Source: CAYNTC01 sp964432925 (lineage in GTDB: Bacteria; Planctomycetota; Phycisphaerae; Sedimentisphaerales; Anaerobacaceae). Taken from it: a DNA stretch of 8,061 nucleotides. This document shows, piece by piece, positions 6,084 to 8,061 of the stretch (positions within the stretch are counted from its first letter, which is position 1; every line of letters begins with the position of its first letter). The notes under the pieces are model-generated. The model was not told the origin of the DNA, did no database searches, and saw only the letters and a program-made list of their open reading frames with translations. The stretch is from the NCBI GenBank assembly GCA_964432925.1, contig CAYSPM010000134.1, positions 1 to 8,061 of the forward strand, read 5' to 3'. Both the position numbers and the translations under genes were made by a program.

Positions 6084-7814
6084 CTAACTTAATAAAGTCT
6101 GCAATTCGTCTACGATTTCTTCGACAGCAAAGTTCAGGCCGCTGTACTTTAATATCTTCCGGTCTATATCAATCCCAAAATGAAGCTTTATCTGCTTGCC
6201 GAACTGACTGGTTGCATTATTTTCTACGATTATGGTCTGTTCTGCTGTTTTTAAGAAATCTGCTGTACTCTCATGCAAAGGATAGACCTGTTTATAATGC
6301 AACATAGCTGTGTCGTCTCTGGATAGTATTTCGATCGCCTCTCGCACAATATGATATGTCGAACCCCAGCAAATAACGAGATTCTTGCGCTTCTTCGGCC
6401 CAATAAACTCAGGCGGCACGATTTCCTTTCGTATCGATTCGAGCTTCTTTAATCGCTTATCAACCATTTTTGTATGCAGATTGAGGTCCTCTGTAATGTG
6501 ACCTTCGCTGTCGTGTTCATCGCTGTCAACACAGACAAGTCCATCCCCATAGCTTGGGATGCCGCGAGGAGAAACTCCATCCGCGATCAGTTCATACCTT
6601 CGATAATTTTGTGTGGATTTGATAAAGTGTTTCTCAACCTTAATATCCCGCAGACTCAACTGGGAAATGTTGTAGTAAGAATCAATCAGGTATTGGTCGG
6701 TAAGCACAAAGACCGGCACCTGGAATTTATCCGCAAGGTTGAATGCCTTTTGGGTCAGATGAAAGGCTTCTTGAAGCGTGCCTGGCGTAAGAATAATCCG
6801 GGGAAACTCACCATGACCAGCATAAAGAGCAAGCTCAAGATCTGCCTGCTCTGTTCTGGTCGGCAAACCAGTAGCTGGGCCTGGTCGTTGGGCAAGATGA
6901 ATCACAACAGGCATCTCCAACATCCCGGATAAGCTCAGCCCCTCTGTCATAAGCGCAAAACCACCACCTGAAGTCGTAACCATCCCACGTGCGCCGGCGT
7001 ACCACGCACCTATCGCCATATTTATAGCAGCTATTTCATCCTCAGCCTGTTCGGCAATTATTCCAAAGTCCTTTCCATGCTTGGCAAGAAATACAAGCAC
7101 ACCTGTAGAAGGCGACATTGGATAAGAAGACACAAAATTGCACCCCCCTGCTATCGCGCCCAACCCTACAGCTTCGGCTCCACTTAGAAGTAGCTCGTCT
7201 TTCACCTGAGCGTCTGTAGCGACACTAAAGCCGATTTTACTTGACCGCACTAAATCGGTTCCGACTTTGTAGCCAGCTTCAGCAGCTTTTATATTATTCT
7301 CTATGATTTCGGGCGATTTTGCGGAGAAATAATCCTTTATGTAGCCAGTAACTTGCTGCAGGCGTAGCCCAAGCAACCCTGCAAGTGTTCCAACAGCGAC
7401 AATATTAGAATAAATCGCGTTACCGATTTCGGATGCAATTTTGGTAAATGGCACATCGATAAGCTGGTATCCAGTTAGGTCTTCTTCATCTGCTATAATC
7501 TGTTTTTCCCCCAGGATGAGAGTGTTCTGCGAAAGTCTCTCTTCAATATGTTCGATTGCGCCCCTGTCAAGGGCAATGAGAACATCAACTCTGCTAACCA
7601 TAGCAGATACCCTATGAGATGATGCTCGTATCTCAGTAGAATTCATCCCACCTCGGATTCGTGACATATATTCCTTCGTGGCAAAGACATGATAACCTGC
7701 CAGCTTCAAAATTCTCGTCAAGAGAAACTCCACGGTTTGAATGCCCTGGCCTGCCTGGCCACACAGAACAATCGAAACATCATCCTTAATTTTTGAAGTT
7801 GAGATCTTGCTCAT
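6084..7814 (-). CDS. 2-oxoacid:ferredoxin oxidoreductase, fused gamma-alpha subunit
   Basis: A 576-residue protein. The gamma domain (about 10-190) begins with SIVLCGQAGQGIQTVEFLL (14-32) and contains SRIRGGMNSTEIR. The alpha domain (about 205-576) carries GAEAVGLGAIAGG, YPMSPSTG (231-238), EQAEDEIAAINMAIGA (255-270), TSGGGFALMTEG (281-292) and RPGPATGLPTRTEQADL (310-326). These are family hallmarks of the pyrimidine-binding half of the TPP enzyme. The frame stays open upstream to 8012, but the 66 extra residues lie largely in a dispersed repeat and do not resemble the family. I therefore chose the ATG at 7814, which gives the usual family length and has AAAGG 11 bases upstream. It begins the operon with the beta subunit, the sulfite reductase-like gene and the TIGR02757 gene. 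The substrate is not determined: 2-oxoglutarate, pyruvate or a branched-chain 2-oxoacid are all possible. Confidence 0.95.
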   Translation of the reverse strand: MSKISTSKIKDDVSIVLCGQAGQGIQTVEFLLTRILKLAGYHVFATKEYMSRIRGGMNSTEIRASSHRVSAMVSRVDVLIALDRGAIEHIEERLSQNTLILGEKQIIADEEDLTGYQLIDVPFTKIASEIGNAIYSNIVAVGTLAGLLGLRLQQVTGYIKDYFSAKSPEIIENNIKAAEAGYKVGTDLVRSSKIGFSVATDAQVKDELLLSGAEAVGLGAIAGGCNFVSSYPMSPSTGVLVFLAKHGKDFGIIAEQAEDEIAAINMAIGAWYAGARGMVTTSGGGFALMTEGLSLSGMLEMPVVIHLAQRPGPATGLPTRTEQADLELALYAGHGEFPRIILTPGTLQEAFHLTQKAFNLADKFQVPVFVLTDQYLIDSYYNISQLSLRDIKVEKHFIKSTQNYRRYELIADGVSPRGIPSYGDGLVCVDSDEHDSEGHITEDLNLHTKMVDKRLKKLESIRKEIVPPEFIGPKKRKNLVICWGSTYHIVREAIEILSRDDTAMLHYKQVYPLHESTADFLKTAEQTIIVENNATSQFGKQIKLHFGIDIDRKILKYSGLNFAVEEIVDELQTLLS

Positions 7815-7889
7815 CGGAATTAGTACCTTTAGCTTATTTGTAGGTGGGAACTGCCTCCATACATATATGAAATTGCTTTGTAGAAAAGG

Positions 7890-8014
7890 TGTCATTTCGA
7901 CCGTAGTGAGCGAAGCGAACGGAGTGGAGAAATCTGGGTTCGCAACGCCATTGTATACAGATTTCTCGACTCGCTCCCCTGCTTTCTTGCGAAAGCAAGA
8001 AGGGGAGCTCACTC
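7890..8014. repeat. Composite dispersed repeat with inverted copy 2 of the hairpin
   Basis: Two modules lie head to head. The first (7890-7935, plus strand) starts TGTCATTTCGA and ends GAGAAATCT, the same ends as copy 1 at 3555-3618, but has a different interior. The second (7960-8014) is a minus-strand copy of the 55-base hairpin, with 52 of 55 bases identical to 3564-3618. GAGAAATCTG (7927-7936) and CAGATTTCTC (7958-7967) form a perfect 10-base inverted repeat joining the two. The hairpin pairs CTCCCC (7974-7979) with GGGGAG (8002-8007), and TTCTTGC (7984-7990) with GCAAGAA (7995-8001), around a GAAA loop. It lies 5' of the oxidoreductase operon. It contains no transposase gene; a non-autonomous mobile or REP-like element is plausible. 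Confidence 0.88.
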
Positions 8015-8021
8015 TCCACAG

Positions 8022-8061
8022 TCCTATGGACTCCGCCGTAAGGCATCCTGTGGACTTACGG
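8022..8061 (+). repeat. Direct and inverted repeats at the right window edge
   Basis: TCCTATGGACT (8022-8032) and TCCTGTGGACT (8046-8056) are direct copies 24 bases apart, matching at 10 of 11 positions. CCGTAAG (8036-8042) and CTTACGG (8055-8061) are a perfect 7-base inverted repeat. The structure reaches the last base of the window, so it may continue as a tandem array or be part of the adjoining composite repeat. Confidence 0.6.

Noticed and set aside
6474..6932. Plus-strand 152-residue open frame
   Set aside because: Antisense to conserved alpha-subunit motifs, with no domain seen.
7815..8046. Open frames reading through the repeat region, including the 5' extension of the alpha gene and a 70-residue frame at 7834-8046
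   Set aside because: Both lie mainly in the dispersed repeat, show no family resemblance, and the alpha family's normal N-terminus begins just after 7814.

Overview
All genes found in this window lie on the minus strand, so transcription runs from high to low coordinates. Base composition looks moderate by eye. The gene content suggests an anaerobic, uncultured bacterium: a ferredoxin-dependent 2-oxoacid oxidoreductase, a small siroheme sulfite reductase and an Fe-S-type Rrf2 regulator. Dispersed repeats built from TGTCATTTCGA...GAGAAATCT-type modules resemble those in genomes of uncultured anaerobes such as Phycisphaerae-type Planctomycetota. That taxonomic guess is weak, and no rRNA, tRNA or phylogenetic marker was found.

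Right-hand block (7814 down to 3690): four tightly packed genes form a probable operon. A fused gamma-alpha subunit of a 2-oxoacid:ferredoxin oxidoreductase comes first, then its TPP-binding beta subunit 11 bases later. A 220-residue single-half sulfite reductase-like protein follows 12 bases after that, behind a strong ribosome binding site. Last is a TIGR02757/DUF2400 protein whose start overlaps the sulfite reductase stop. The oxidoreductase should make reduced ferredoxin, which a siroheme reductase could use; this coupling is inferred. The TIGR02757 protein ends in a four-cysteine loop like that of endonuclease III, so at least three of the four products probably carry Fe-S clusters.

Middle (3501 to 1774): a single 575-residue protein with no recognised name. 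It has an N-terminal transglutaminase/cysteine-protease-like domain with Cys and His in place. Its C-terminal region looks like a second transglutaminase-like domain in which Gly replaces the catalytic Cys.

Left block (1649 to 1): an Rrf2-family regulator with three Fe-S-type cysteines, a small cupin, a zinc-ribbon/HD-domain protein, and the first codons of a permease cut off by the window edge. Overlaps or short gaps join all four, so this is probably one operon. Upstream of the regulator is a perfect 13-base palindrome closely resembling the core of IscR operators, which suggests autoregulation in response to Fe-S, redox or metal status.

Non-coding structure: two inverted copies of a 55-base hairpin repeat (3564-3618 and 7960-8014) match at 52 of 55 bases. 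Two of the three differences are a compensatory base-pair change. A four-unit heptanucleotide tandem repeat abuts the TIGR02757 stop codon, and further direct and inverted repeats run off the right edge. No stretch over 300 bases lacks a gene. No tRNA, CRISPR array, transposase or convincing intrinsic terminator was seen.
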